NCBI GenBank assembly: GCA_002422845.1
Contig: DITM01000030.1
Location: 6,480-62,796 of the forward strand
Length of the DNA: 56,317 bases
Direction of reading: 5' to 3'
From: Candidatus Paracaedibacteraceae bacterium UBA6184
GTDB taxonomy: Bacteria; Pseudomonadota; Alphaproteobacteria; UBA6184
Shown one piece after another: positions 33,171-41,893 of this stretch. The first letter of the stretch is position 1, and every line of letters starts with the position of its first letter. The notes beneath the pieces were generated by a model that was not told the DNA's origin, made no database searches, and saw only the letters and a program-made list of their open reading frames with translations. The position numbers were made by a program, and so were the translations under genes.

Positions 33171-34115
33171 ATGATTGCATTTTTATTTCCTGGGCAGGGA
33201 TCCCAAGCAATTGGAATGGGCAAAGCTGTCTATGAAGCATTTCCAGAAGCGAAAGAGGTCATAGATTTAGTAGATGATGCATTGAATCAAAAGTTATCCA
33301 CGATGATGTTTGATGGGTCATTAGAGGAATTATCGTTGACTCGCAACACTCAGCCAGCATTGATGGCAGTGAGCATGGCGGTATTTCAAGTGCTTAAGAA
33401 ACATGCATCAAAGGATATCAGTGATTCGTATTTTGCAGGGCATTCGTTGGGTGAGTATTCTGCTCATGCAGCAATTGAGACGTTTGCTTTAGCGGACACT
33501 GCACGATTATTACGAATTCGTGGGGATGCAATGCAACAAGCGGTTCCTGTGGGTGTGGGTGCTATGGCGGCATTGATTGGTGCGGGTGGCATTGAACAAG
33601 CAGAAGCGTTATGTGAATTGGTATCATCACGTGATGCAAAGTGTTCCGTGGCCAATGATAATTCCGCTGAACAAATTGTGATTAGTGGGCATAAAACAGC
33701 CATCGACCAAGCCATTGCAAAAGCAGCAGAGTTTGGGTTCAGGCGGGCGTTACTGTTACCAGTAAGTGCTCCCTTTCATTGTGCGTTAATGGCACCTGCG
33801 GCACTTGTAATGGAAAAAGCGTTAGAGCCAGTTGCGACCCCCGAAACATTGCATGGAAAACTGATCGCCAACGTAAGTTGTGATTTGGTGAGTACTGGTG
33901 ATGAAGCCAAAGCATTGTTGGTTCAACAGGTTATCGGACGTGTGCGCTGGCGTGAGACGATTCAGTCGTTAACAGCGCGCGGTGTGACTCAGTTTGTTGA
34001 GGTCGGTAGCGGAAAAGTATTGGCGGGCTTGGTAAAACGTATCGTTTCTGATGCAGCCGTTGTATCGGTGGAAACGCCTGCAGATATTGAAGGTGTGTTG
34101 AAAGATATTCTCTAA
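33171..34115 (+). CDS. fabD: malonyl-CoA:ACP transacylase FabD
   Basis: FabD loads malonyl groups onto acyl carrier protein. The 314 aa protein shows FPGQGSQAIGMG at the start, the nucleophile S92 in AGHSLGEYSAH, the oxyanion/substrate region LLRIRGDAMQQA, and the catalytic His in SAPFHCALM. GGAGC lies before the ATG, 2 bp after the flavin oxidoreductase stop, so they share a transcript. acpP and fabF, often nearby, are not here. Confidence 0.97.
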   Translation: MIAFLFPGQGSQAIGMGKAVYEAFPEAKEVIDLVDDALNQKLSTMMFDGSLEELSLTRNTQPALMAVSMAVFQVLKKHASKDISDSYFAGHSLGEYSAHAAIETFALADTARLLRIRGDAMQQAVPVGVGAMAALIGAGGIEQAEALCELVSSRDAKCSVANDNSAEQIVISGHKTAIDQAIAKAAEFGFRRALLLPVSAPFHCALMAPAALVMEKALEPVATPETLHGKLIANVSCDLVSTGDEAKALLVQQVIGRVRWRETIQSLTARGVTQFVEVGSGKVLAGLVKRIVSDAAVVSVETPADIEGVLKDIL

Positions 34116-34130
34116 AAAGGAGTAAGACTT

Positions 34131-34535
34131 ATGTTGGTTATCAAAAATATGTTAATTCTGATGGTCTGTATTGTCATATTAGATATGATTTGGCTAGGCT
34201 ATCTTGCAAAGCCTTTGTATATTAAAAGTCTTGGATCCTTTATGCATTTCAAAGATGGTGAGATGGAAATAAACTATGTAGCTGCGGCATTAGTATATGT
34301 ATGTTTATCTTTGGGAATAATTCTTTTCGTAATGCCCCTGGCCGAAGGTGTTCCTATGAAAGCTATGATGTGGGGTGCCATTTTTGGTTTTTTAGTTTAT
34401 GCAATATATGACCTAACCAACCTAGCGATTGTTCATAAATGGCCCTTATTTATAAGTATCATTGATATGATTTGGGGTGGGGTATTGTGCGGGACGTGTA
34501 GTTATGTTCTTGCGTTATTTAACAAATACTACTAG
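34131..34535 (+). CDS. DUF2177 family small membrane protein
   Basis: A 134 aa protein with four hydrophobic segments. The family features are LDMIWLGYLAKPLYIKSLG in the first segment and loop, YDLTNLAIVHKWPL, and a closing IDMIWGGVLCG. These Asp/Trp and Asn-containing membrane motifs mark DUF2177; the function is unknown. AAGGAG precedes the ATG, 15 bp after fabD, so it is likely co-transcribed. Confidence 0.8.
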   Translation: MLVIKNMLILMVCIVILDMIWLGYLAKPLYIKSLGSFMHFKDGEMEINYVAAALVYVCLSLGIILFVMPLAEGVPMKAMMWGAIFGFLVYAIYDLTNLAIVHKWPLFISIIDMIWGGVLCGTCSYVLALFNKYY

Positions 34536-34583
34536 AGATTAATCTCCTTATTCGGGAGAAAAAAGATATTGAAAGCAATTTAA

Positions 34584-35054
34584 GTGGAATTGATAAAATC
34601 AATTATCTTGGATACCCCCATCTGGGTGTGGGGTATTTTGGCATATATACTATATGTTGGAATCCAAGCTTTCAAAGAGAGGATAGTGTCTATTCCAAAG
34701 TTGCTTATCATGCCCATGGTTTTGATTGCAGTAAGATATAAGGTGTTCTTGTCAGACAACACCGCAGTGTTAAGTTGGCTGAGTATATGCAGTGGTGCAG
34801 GTTTAGGGATATGGATTACTGCAAAAAACGCGGGAGCCATATTGAAAGAGATTAATAGTGTCAAGTTACAAGGATCTTACGCAACTTTAGTTCTATTGTT
34901 ATCGTTTTTCATGCTGAAGTATGCGTTTGGATATCTATCCTCAACACACAACGTTATAGCCGTGGAGTATGCCTTTATCGAAACTCTGTTGAGTTCTCTA
35001 ATGACTGGATATTTTTTAGGTAGAGGATTCTATTACATGTATCGTTTACGCTAA
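34584..35054 (+). CDS. small integral membrane protein (DUF6622-like)
   Basis: A 156 aa protein with about four to five hydrophobic segments. The N-terminus ILDTPIWVWGILAYILYVG with FKERIVSIPKL resembles the small DUF6622 membrane family known from gammaproteobacteria, but I am not certain. The start is GTG 34584 with only a weak upstream AAAG, so the start is uncertain. It lies 48 bp after the DUF2177 gene and before fabG. Function unknown. Confidence 0.6.
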   Translation: MELIKSIILDTPIWVWGILAYILYVGIQAFKERIVSIPKLLIMPMVLIAVRYKVFLSDNTAVLSWLSICSGAGLGIWITAKNAGAILKEINSVKLQGSYATLVLLLSFFMLKYAFGYLSSTHNVIAVEYAFIETLLSSLMTGYFLGRGFYYMYRLR

Positions 35055-35113
35055 CCCCTGGATAAATCCTATGGATTGTTGTAAATTACATTAAATTAAG
35101 TAAGGAAACTATC

Positions 35114-35854
35114 ATGTTTAGATTAGAAGGAAAAAAGGCCTTAGTAACTGGGGCAACGGGTGGAATTGGAAAGGCGATTTGTCATTTTCTAATTAATCAA
35201 GGTGCGTTTGTGGTGATGAGCGGCACGACGCTTTCCAAATTAGAAGCCCTGCAAGCAGAATTGCCACAAGGTCAAACTGCAATCTTGCCGTGTGATTTAG
35301 GTGATGCAGATTCTGTGAATGCATTATTTGATCGGGCTGAACATGATCATGAACAAATCGACATTTTGGTGAACAACGCAGGAATTACAAAAGATGGTTT
35401 GGCCATGCGTATGAAAGATGATGATTGGGAACAAGTTCTGTCCGTGAACTTAAGTTCGGCTTTTCGTTTATGTCGTGCAGCGGTTAAGGCAATGATGAAA
35501 CGTCGATATGGTCGTATTGTGAATATCTCATCAGTTGTTGGAGCCATGGGTAATCCAGGCCAAGTGAACTATGTGGCGTCCAAAGCAGGATTGATTGGTT
35601 TAACTAAATCATTGGCAGCAGAGGTTGCAAGTCGGAGTGTTACTGTGAACGCTGTTGCGCCTGGATTTATTCAGACAGCCATGACTGATGCGTTGAATGA
35701 TCAACAAAAAGAACGCATTTTATCCGGAATTCCAATGGCAAAAATGGGGCAGCCCGAAGACATCGCAGCCGCGGTTGCATTTTTAGCCAGTGAAGAAGCA
35801 AGCTATATCACTGGGCATACGCTGCACGTAAATGGCGGGATGTATATGGGGTAA
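35114..35854 (+). CDS. fabG: 3-oxoacyl-[acyl-carrier-protein] reductase FabG
   Basis: FabG reduces 3-ketoacyl-ACP with NADPH. The 246 aa short-chain dehydrogenase has the cofactor loop TGATGGIGKAI (12-22), NNAG (87-90), and the catalytic set S140, Y153, K157 in YVASK, with VAPGFIQTAMTDAL and a final GHTLHVNGGMYMG. All match FabG rather than a generic SDR. AAGGA lies upstream. It follows fabD and two small membrane proteins. Confidence 0.96.
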   Translation: MFRLEGKKALVTGATGGIGKAICHFLINQGAFVVMSGTTLSKLEALQAELPQGQTAILPCDLGDADSVNALFDRAEHDHEQIDILVNNAGITKDGLAMRMKDDDWEQVLSVNLSSAFRLCRAAVKAMMKRRYGRIVNISSVVGAMGNPGQVNYVASKAGLIGLTKSLAAEVASRSVTVNAVAPGFIQTAMTDALNDQQKERILSGIPMAKMGQPEDIAAAVAFLASEEASYITGHTLHVNGGMYMG

Positions 35855-35867
35855 GCCCTATATTCTA

Positions 35868-36248
35868 TTATAACAAAGGCCTCCGCTTTGGGGGCTTTTT
35901 TGTTTTTTGAGCGGTTAAGGCAGATCGATAAGCTATATCAATCCATTGCTCTAATAGTGTTGAATCATCGAATACAGTTTTTGGAACATTCCAGTAGGAC
36001 ATTTTCACGGGACGTCTTTGCCCTTCATACACAAAAGGATACGAATCAAAAGATTGATAAAAAGACTCGGATGTTGGTGTGCTTTTGAAGTAGACCTCTT
36101 CTTCATCCATTAAAGCAATAATAATTCCATCTTTATAAATACCATAACCACCAAACATGTGGCGTGCAGTAATATCCCCGAATGGAGATAGCGCGTTGAC
36201 AACATCCGTAATTGTAAGTGTCATGATATTTTCTGGGTTGTTTATCAT
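35868..36248 (-). CDS. TfoX/Sxy N-terminal domain protein
   Basis: A 126 aa protein matching the TfoX-N domain: ITDVVNALSPFGDITARHMFGGYGIY, ALMDEEEVYFKS, and the aromatic SYWNVPKTVFDD before a helix. Gammaproteobacterial Sxy/TfoX activates competence genes with CRP, but stand-alone N-domain proteins are widespread and mostly untested. The C-terminus is Lys/Arg-rich. The start may be ATG 36248 or ATG 36224; neither has a strong ribosome site. It is convergent with fabG. dprA is also in the window, but no direct link is shown. Confidence 0.82.
   Translation of the reverse strand: MINNPENIMTLTITDVVNALSPFGDITARHMFGGYGIYKDGIIIALMDEEEVYFKSTPTSESFYQSFDSYPFVYEGQRRPVKMSYWNVPKTVFDDSTLLEQWIDIAYRSALTAQKTKKPPKRRPLL
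35875..35901. terminator. terminator between fabG and the convergent TfoX-N gene
   Basis: AAAGGCCTCC (35875-35884) pairs with GGGGGCTTT (35890-35898) with one bulged G and a G-T pair, followed by TTT. It overlaps the end of the convergent gene and can serve both directions. Confidence 0.75.
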
Positions 36249-36438
36249 TTGTTAACTGTTATAGGTTATATAAAAAACTGATTTACTTGTCGATATATAT
36301 TGAACCTTAATTGAATCGGACAGTTCTGTCAAGAAACTGATAGTGTGCAAACTCTAAGAGTTCTAGCTGCATATACAATATAAAATCGGCAATATATTTA
36401 CTATAATATGCTTTATCCTAACAGAGGGATGTGGGAAT

Positions 36439-36807
36439 TTGTGGGGGGCAGAAGGGTTTCCCATTGTAAATTTTATTGGAGTTTCTGAATCTACCCGTAA
36501 TCTATTAGGAGGCTATATTCGGTGTGGAATGTTAATAAAGCCCCTAGTGCCTACAAAAAATACCCCAATCTTAAGAGCGATCAAAGGTATCGGATCTTAT
36601 TCGCTGAATGTTGTTGAAAAAACAAAACAAGTTAAAGGCTTTTTAGATGGTTTGGTGAATACGGTGGGTGAAGAGTTTTCTTCAGAATGCTTAGTCGCTA
36701 ATCCAACACTTAAATTGTCAGTGGCAAAATCCTATGAAATTTTAGCCGTGCTTCGCAGAGATTTGGAAATTTGGCTTGATAACCATGGAGCATTCCTGGA
36801 GGGATAA
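36439..36807 (+). CDS. hypothetical protein, possibly a remnant
   Basis: I do not recognise it. The frame of 122 codons starts with TTG, and ATG 36529 would give about 92 residues. The frame is open upstream to 36368 without a usual start codon, so it may be the 3' part of a decayed gene. Composition is protein-like (GFLDGLVNTVGEEFSSECLV, LEIWLDNHGAFLEG) with no membrane segment. It lies between divergent and convergent genes, and its end is 35 bp from the polA stop on the other strand. Confidence 0.4.
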   Translation: MWGAEGFPIVNFIGVSESTRNLLGGYIRCGMLIKPLVPTKNTPILRAIKGIGSYSLNVVEKTKQVKGFLDGLVNTVGEEFSSECLVANPTLKLSVAKSYEILAVLRRDLEIWLDNHGAFLEG

Positions 36808-36842
36808 TAGAGCTGCTGTTGATATCCTCTAAAGTCAGTGAA

Positions 36843-39584
36843 CTAATGCGCATCTGCCCAATTGTCGGCAATACCACAATCTACAACAATGGGAACGCTG
36901 ATTTTTGCGGCGTTCTCCATAATCGATTTTATGATGGGAACTTCTGCTTCAACGTTTTGCTCGGGAATTTCAAAGACCAATTCGTCATGAACTTGCAATA
37001 ACATTTTTGCAGATAAATTGTGTCGGTTAATTTGATCAAAAATTTGGATCATCGCCTTTTTTATGATGTCTGCGTTGGAACCTTGGATAGGCGCGTTAAT
37101 GGCTTGGCGTTCTGCATAGTTGCGTATTGCATAGTTGCGATCTTCTAATCCCTTGATATAGGCTTTGTGCCCCAATAAGGTTGTAACATATCCGTGAGAT
37201 CGGGCGTGTTGAACCGTGTTATCCATATAGGCTTTAATGCCGGGGTAGCGCTGAAAATATGCATCAATATAAGATTGAGCTTGCGATTTTGAGACGCTTA
37301 ACTGATTGGATAAACCAAAAGCACTGATGCCATAAATGATTCCAAAGTTAATGGCTTTTGCACTGCGGCGTTGATCGGGGGTGATTTGATCGACGGGAAT
37401 TCCCAATACATGAGATGCTGTTAATGTGTGAATGTCTTGATTGTGATGAAAGGCTTCCTTTAATTCATGAATATCCGCGATATGCGCCAGCAGTCGGAGC
37501 TCTATTTGAGAATAGTCAAACGATACAATTTTATATCCCTGATCTGCAATGAACGCTTTGCGAATTAATCGTCCGGTCTCTGTACGAATGGGGATGTTTT
37601 GCAAGTTTGGATCTGATGATGATAAGCGCCCTGTTGTCGTTATGGTGAGTCCAAAATTCGTATGAACGCGTCCTGTTTTTTGGCTGATTTTTTCAGGCAG
37701 CAAACGAGTGTAGGTGTTGATCAGTTTATTATATTGGCGCCATGATAATAGGTATTCGGCAATCTGATGACCTTGGAATGCAAGGCTTTCCAGAACATCG
37801 CTGTCTGTACTGTAATGACCGGATTTGCCTTTTTTTTGATCGTTTGGCAGGTTCAGAGTTTCAAACAAGATTTCAGATAATTGTTTGGGGGATCCCAAAT
37901 TGAATTCTTGACCCGCTAATTGAAATACGTGGTGTTCCAATTGTTTGCATTTGTTTTCGAAGGTTTCGGTCAACTGATTCAGATAATCTGTATCTATTTT
38001 AACACCTTCCAATTCCATAGCAATGATGACTGGAATTAAAGGTCGGTCTAATGAGTGATACAAGCCCGTGCATTTTTCATCGATCAATCGTTTTTTCAAT
38101 GTATCGTGCAACATCAAAGTGATCCAGGCATCCTCTGCGGCGTAGGTGGTTGCAGTATCGATGGATACATAATCAAAGGTGGGTTCTTTTCGATTCAGTT
38201 TAGGGGCTGTTGCGATAGCTTCTTTGTATGAGACCATTGGATAATTAAAGTATTTTAAAGCGAGCTCATCTAGTCCGTGATTGTTACGCCCCATGTCCAG
38301 AGTATAGGACATTACAATGGTATCAGAAATTGTAGAGTCCAGCGGAAGCCCATGATTGGCTAATACTTCTGCATCAAATTTAATATTGTGTCCAATTTTT
38401 AAGATTCCAGAATTTTGAAGAATGGGTAATAACATTGGACGAATGTCATCAAGGGACAGCTGACCTGGGGTGCGCACACCTTCTGCATCTTTGTGATTGA
38501 TGGGGATGTAGACTCCGCCATCGGTGTTCCAGGCTAAGGAAATACCAATCAGGTTGCAGGTGCTGGTGCTTAACCCATCGGTTTCGGTATCGATGGCGAC
38601 GTATCCTAAGGATTGAATTGCTGCAATTGCCGTGTGTAAGTCATCAAGCGTTTGAATGCAGGTAAAGCTTCCTTTTAATGAAGAGAGTGCTGCGATAATC
38701 AGGGGAGATGCTTGATTTTCAAAGAAATTAAGCGCTCTGGGTTTTAAGCGATGAAAACCTTGTTCGGTGATAAAGTTTATGACCTTGCTATAATCCATGG
38801 GTTTAGGTTTTAAATCTTGATAAGGCACAACCACGGGAACGTCAGCTTTTAATAGAACCAACTGTTTCGATAAACGTGCAGCGTCTGCATGTGTTTGAAT
38901 CAGTTCTCGTCGTTTGACTTGGGGGATCGTATGAGCGTTTTTTAGTAATGATTCAAGATCGCCATAGGTCGTGATCAATTCAGACGCTGTTTTGGGACCA
39001 ATGCCAGGGATGCCAGGAACGTTATCGGTTGAGTCTCCCATAAGTGCTTGAACGTCGGCTACTTTTTCAGGCAGGACTCCAAATTTCTTTGCGACATCTT
39101 CGTGGGTTAAAACACGATTTTTAATAGGATCAATAAGTTCTACATCAGAGGTCATTAATTGCATCAAATCTTTATCGCCCGATACGATCGTTACCTTGTA
39201 CCCATCTTGAGCAGCTTGATGAGCGTAGGTTGCAATCAGATCATCAGCTTCATACCCCTCCATTTCGACGGATGGAACATCGAAAGTTTTACAGACATCA
39301 CGAATCAAAGAAAATTGAGGGATTAATTCTGGAGGTGGAGATGCACGATTTGCTTTGTAATCAGGATAGAGTTCATGGCGAAAGTTATGACGTTTGGCAT
39401 CAAATATAACCGCCCACAAATCATGCTTATGAGTTTCAATCAGGTTCATTAACATTGACGTAAATCCAAACACTGCACCTACCGGTGTACCATCAGGGCG
39501 TGATAGAGGGGGGAGTGCGTAAAATGCCCTAAAAATAAATCCTGATCCATCAATTAAGCAGAGTGTTTTTGGAGTATCTGTCAT
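36843..39584 (-). CDS. polA: DNA polymerase I
   Basis: A full-length 913 aa polymerase with three domains. A 5'-nuclease domain (about 1-290) has GSGFIFRAF, SGDKDLMQL and a helix-hairpin-helix GIPGIGPKTA. A 3'-5' exonuclease keeps its acidic residues (IDTETDG, HNIKFDAE, YAAEDAW), so proofreading appears intact. The polymerase shows motif A SFDYSQIELRLLAHI, motif B RRSAKAINFGIIYG and motif C QVHDELVF. Many alphaproteobacteria keep this form, while some reduced symbionts lose the proofreading residues; here they remain. It is transcribed alone, with no clear hairpin at its 3' end. Confidence 0.97.
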   Translation of the reverse strand: MTDTPKTLCLIDGSGFIFRAFYALPPLSRPDGTPVGAVFGFTSMLMNLIETHKHDLWAVIFDAKRHNFRHELYPDYKANRASPPPELIPQFSLIRDVCKTFDVPSVEMEGYEADDLIATYAHQAAQDGYKVTIVSGDKDLMQLMTSDVELIDPIKNRVLTHEDVAKKFGVLPEKVADVQALMGDSTDNVPGIPGIGPKTASELITTYGDLESLLKNAHTIPQVKRRELIQTHADAARLSKQLVLLKADVPVVVPYQDLKPKPMDYSKVINFITEQGFHRLKPRALNFFENQASPLIIAALSSLKGSFTCIQTLDDLHTAIAAIQSLGYVAIDTETDGLSTSTCNLIGISLAWNTDGGVYIPINHKDAEGVRTPGQLSLDDIRPMLLPILQNSGILKIGHNIKFDAEVLANHGLPLDSTISDTIVMSYTLDMGRNNHGLDELALKYFNYPMVSYKEAIATAPKLNRKEPTFDYVSIDTATTYAAEDAWITLMLHDTLKKRLIDEKCTGLYHSLDRPLIPVIIAMELEGVKIDTDYLNQLTETFENKCKQLEHHVFQLAGQEFNLGSPKQLSEILFETLNLPNDQKKGKSGHYSTDSDVLESLAFQGHQIAEYLLSWRQYNKLINTYTRLLPEKISQKTGRVHTNFGLTITTTGRLSSSDPNLQNIPIRTETGRLIRKAFIADQGYKIVSFDYSQIELRLLAHIADIHELKEAFHHNQDIHTLTASHVLGIPVDQITPDQRRSAKAINFGIIYGISAFGLSNQLSVSKSQAQSYIDAYFQRYPGIKAYMDNTVQHARSHGYVTTLLGHKAYIKGLEDRNYAIRNYAERQAINAPIQGSNADIIKKAMIQIFDQINRHNLSAKMLLQVHDELVFEIPEQNVEAEVPIIKSIMENAAKISVPIVVDCGIADNWADAH

Positions 39585-39722
39585 GAGAGGGTGCCTTGAT
39601 TGTTTCTGTCCTTTTATAAACGATTTTGATCGGGATAGGAAGTGAAAGACATAAAATTATAGCCGGAAACGCTTGAAAAAGATGATAGTTAACAAAATGT
39701 TAAAAATTTTGTCAATCCTGTC

Positions 39723-39751
39723 TTGACTTGTTGCAAAAACATCACTATAAG
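39723..39751 (+). promoter_or_regulatory. strong sigma70-type promoter of the exported cysteine-enzyme-like gene
   Basis: TTGACT (39723-39728), 17-bp spacer, TATAAG (39746-39751): the best promoter match seen in the window. The predicted transcript start leaves about 14 nt before the ATG, just enough for AAGGGAG. Confidence 0.7.
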
Positions 39752-39771
39752 GATTGGCAAGGGAGATTACA

Positions 39772-40779
39772 ATGAGATTTTACTTTTTAGCAACTGTTGC
39801 TGCGTTTTCTATAGTGTCTGTGGTACGTGCAGATTCCAGCCGTTCATTTTTTATCGAGGCAGATACGGATACAGTCAGTTCGTATTTAGGAGCAGATGGA
39901 TGTGATTATTTGTCAGAGGCTGTACCTCACTCATCGTATCAAAGTGAGGACGTAGCAGTACCGAATCCTTTGCAAGAGGCAGCCGTTTCTAATGAGGCTG
40001 AACAGATTGGGGAGGCTTTTGTTGCTGGTCAAGCTCCTAAAGAAAGCTGGTGGTCGTATGGTAAGCGTATGGCTTTGGGGGCTGCGGATGTAGCGTATCA
40101 ATATTTAAGAGCAAACCGACTAACGGGCGTTGAAAGTGGTTCGTGTCAATCTTGGACATCTTTAACAAAATTGAAAGATATAGAGGCAAGTTGGAGTGTA
40201 AATAGTAAGCTGCAGTTTTTGCTTGGAAAAAACGGCAAAAGTGTTATTTCAACACAGGTTTGCGATGATGTTATTTCTGAGGAATATGAGTGGTTGGGTT
40301 TAAAAGGTGCGCTTAAAAAGGCTAATAAAATTCAAAGCCAAACTAATGTTCGAAAGGTATTTTTACCTTTAAATCTTAATTTAACAAACTATGTCTCTGA
40401 TGAAAAAATCATGCATCGTGTTGCGATGGAGGTTCTTTATAATGAGACTGGCATCGCAACATCTGTAAAAATTTTAGATCCTCAGTTGGGTCTAAGTGGT
40501 TCGTATTTCTCAAATGCTAAAGAATTATGTGAAGAAGCGTTTTCTGGATTAAGTGATGAAATCAACTCAGAATACGTTGCTGTTGGGATCCAGTTGCCAG
40601 GTACGGGTAATTGCCAAAAAATGGCAGCATATGTTGCTACTGAATTAGCTAAAGGCAAAACTGTAAATGACTTAACAATAGAAAAAGCAAATGCTTTCTG
40701 TTCAGATTTGCATACAGCAAATGTAAAGCCTTCAAATCCAAGTATATTTGGGCGTGTTTCTTCTTGGTTCGGATATTAA
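39772..40779 (+). CDS. exported unknown protein with clan-CE-like His/Asp/Gln/Cys pattern
   Basis: No named family is recognised. The 335 aa protein starts with a signal peptide MRFYFLATVAAFSIVSVVRA; AAGGGAG precedes ATG 39772, so the longer TTG start is rejected. A low-complexity acidic region (about 25-90) is followed by a short helical hydrophobic part WWSYGKRMALGAADVAYQYL and a C-terminal alpha/beta region. That region has H215 in IMHRVAMEVLY, D236 in KILDPQ, Q274 in GIQLPG and C281 in TGNCQKMAAY. The order and spacing (21, 38, 7) resemble clan CE cysteine peptidases and YopJ-type acetyltransferases (adenain Q to C is also 7). The assignment is inference. Promoter and terminator make it a single-gene unit. 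Confidence 0.7.
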   Translation: MRFYFLATVAAFSIVSVVRADSSRSFFIEADTDTVSSYLGADGCDYLSEAVPHSSYQSEDVAVPNPLQEAAVSNEAEQIGEAFVAGQAPKESWWSYGKRMALGAADVAYQYLRANRLTGVESGSCQSWTSLTKLKDIEASWSVNSKLQFLLGKNGKSVISTQVCDDVISEEYEWLGLKGALKKANKIQSQTNVRKVFLPLNLNLTNYVSDEKIMHRVAMEVLYNETGIATSVKILDPQLGLSGSYFSNAKELCEEAFSGLSDEINSEYVAVGIQLPGTGNCQKMAAYVATELAKGKTVNDLTIEKANAFCSDLHTANVKPSNPSIFGRVSSWFGY

Positions 40780-40795
40780 TACACAAAAATAAAAT

Positions 40796-40830
40796 AAAAA
40801 AACGCCCCTTCGCCGAGGGGCGTTTTTTTT
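40796..40830 (+). terminator. strong rho-independent terminator
   Basis: A-rich flank, then ACGCCCCT (40802-40809), loop TCGCCG, AGGGGCGT (40816-40823) and a run of T. It follows the exported protein gene after 16 bp. Confidence 0.95.
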
Positions 40831-40898
40831 ATTTAATAGTGATTGAAACTTTTGATTCGTTAAAGATAAGATAGAGTCAACGTAAATGGAGATTACAC

Positions 40899-41636
40899 AT
40901 GATTAGAAATAACAGTTTTATGGCAAGTGCCGTTTTGGCATTAGGAATGATTGGGGGCGCTTTCTTTATTGCTAAGGCCATTAATAATCACACGTATTAT
41001 AATCGATCAATACATGTAAAAGGATTAAGCGAAAAGGATGTTGTTGCAGATCAAGGTATATGGAAGCTAACCATTTCTTTGGCAGGCAATGATATTGTTT
41101 CATTGAATCAAAAAGCCGCCGAATACAAACGTATCGTTGTTGATGGGTTGTTGGCGTCTGGATTTCAAGCCTCTGAAGTCAATGGAGATTTACCTGTTTC
41201 GATCGAAGATAAAATGGTGGATAGATATAATGACCGATTTGATCCAGAAAAACAGGCAAGGTATGTTCTTGATACTACTATTCAATTAGAAACAACAGAT
41301 GTTGAAAAGTTGTTTAAATCAACCCATGTGATCAATCAATTTGTTGCACAGGGAATTTTCTTTAAAGGATCAACTGCGCCAACCTTCTTTTATTCAAAAT
41401 TAAATGAGATTAAGCCTGATATGTTAAAAGAAGCAGGGATTAATGCATTCGCGGGAGCTTTGGAATTGGCTAGCAATACAAAAAGTCAAGTGGGTAAGAT
41501 TAAAGATGCAAGCCAAGGTGCGTTTTCAATTAGATTGCGAAATGATGGCGCCGAATATGAAGGGGGATATGGGAAATCATCACCTTATTTGCGAGCAAGG
41601 GTTGTAACAAATGTCACCTATTTTATTAATGACTAA
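40899..41636 (+). CDS. SIMPL domain-containing protein (DUF541 family)
   Basis: A 245 aa protein with one N-terminal hydrophobic anchor or signal (FMASAVLALGMIGGAFFIA) and a periplasmic SIMPL/DUF541 domain. It shows IHVKGLSEKDVVADQGIWKL (split motif), LLASGFQASEVNGDL, RYVLDTTIQLET, and a closing YLRARVVTNVTYFI. SIMPL proteins such as BP26 and YggE form periplasmic ring assemblies and are linked to oxidative stress, but function is unsettled. GGAG lies before the ATG. It has its own gap on both sides. Confidence 0.85.
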   Translation: MIRNNSFMASAVLALGMIGGAFFIAKAINNHTYYNRSIHVKGLSEKDVVADQGIWKLTISLAGNDIVSLNQKAAEYKRIVVDGLLASGFQASEVNGDLPVSIEDKMVDRYNDRFDPEKQARYVLDTTIQLETTDVEKLFKSTHVINQFVAQGIFFKGSTAPTFFYSKLNEIKPDMLKEAGINAFAGALELASNTKSQVGKIKDASQGAFSIRLRNDGAEYEGGYGKSSPYLRARVVTNVTYFIND

Positions 41637-41893
41637 GGCTTGCAAAACCTTTAAGGAGGCGCTTGTCTGAGTTATAAAGTCTTAAGGTTATAGATCATCG
41701 GGGTATCAAGGCTGCAAATTCAAAGGAGCTTATAGGTTTAGTATCTTGAATTCCCCATCATCGTGATGTGTTCGAAAAATTGTAACGCCATAGAGTGAGG
41801 TTGCGCAAAGATGTGTGGTGAATTGAAAAAAGACTTTGAATATCTTTGTAATTTGATTATTTTAAACATCGCAAGAAATCAGTGAGTTAATGA

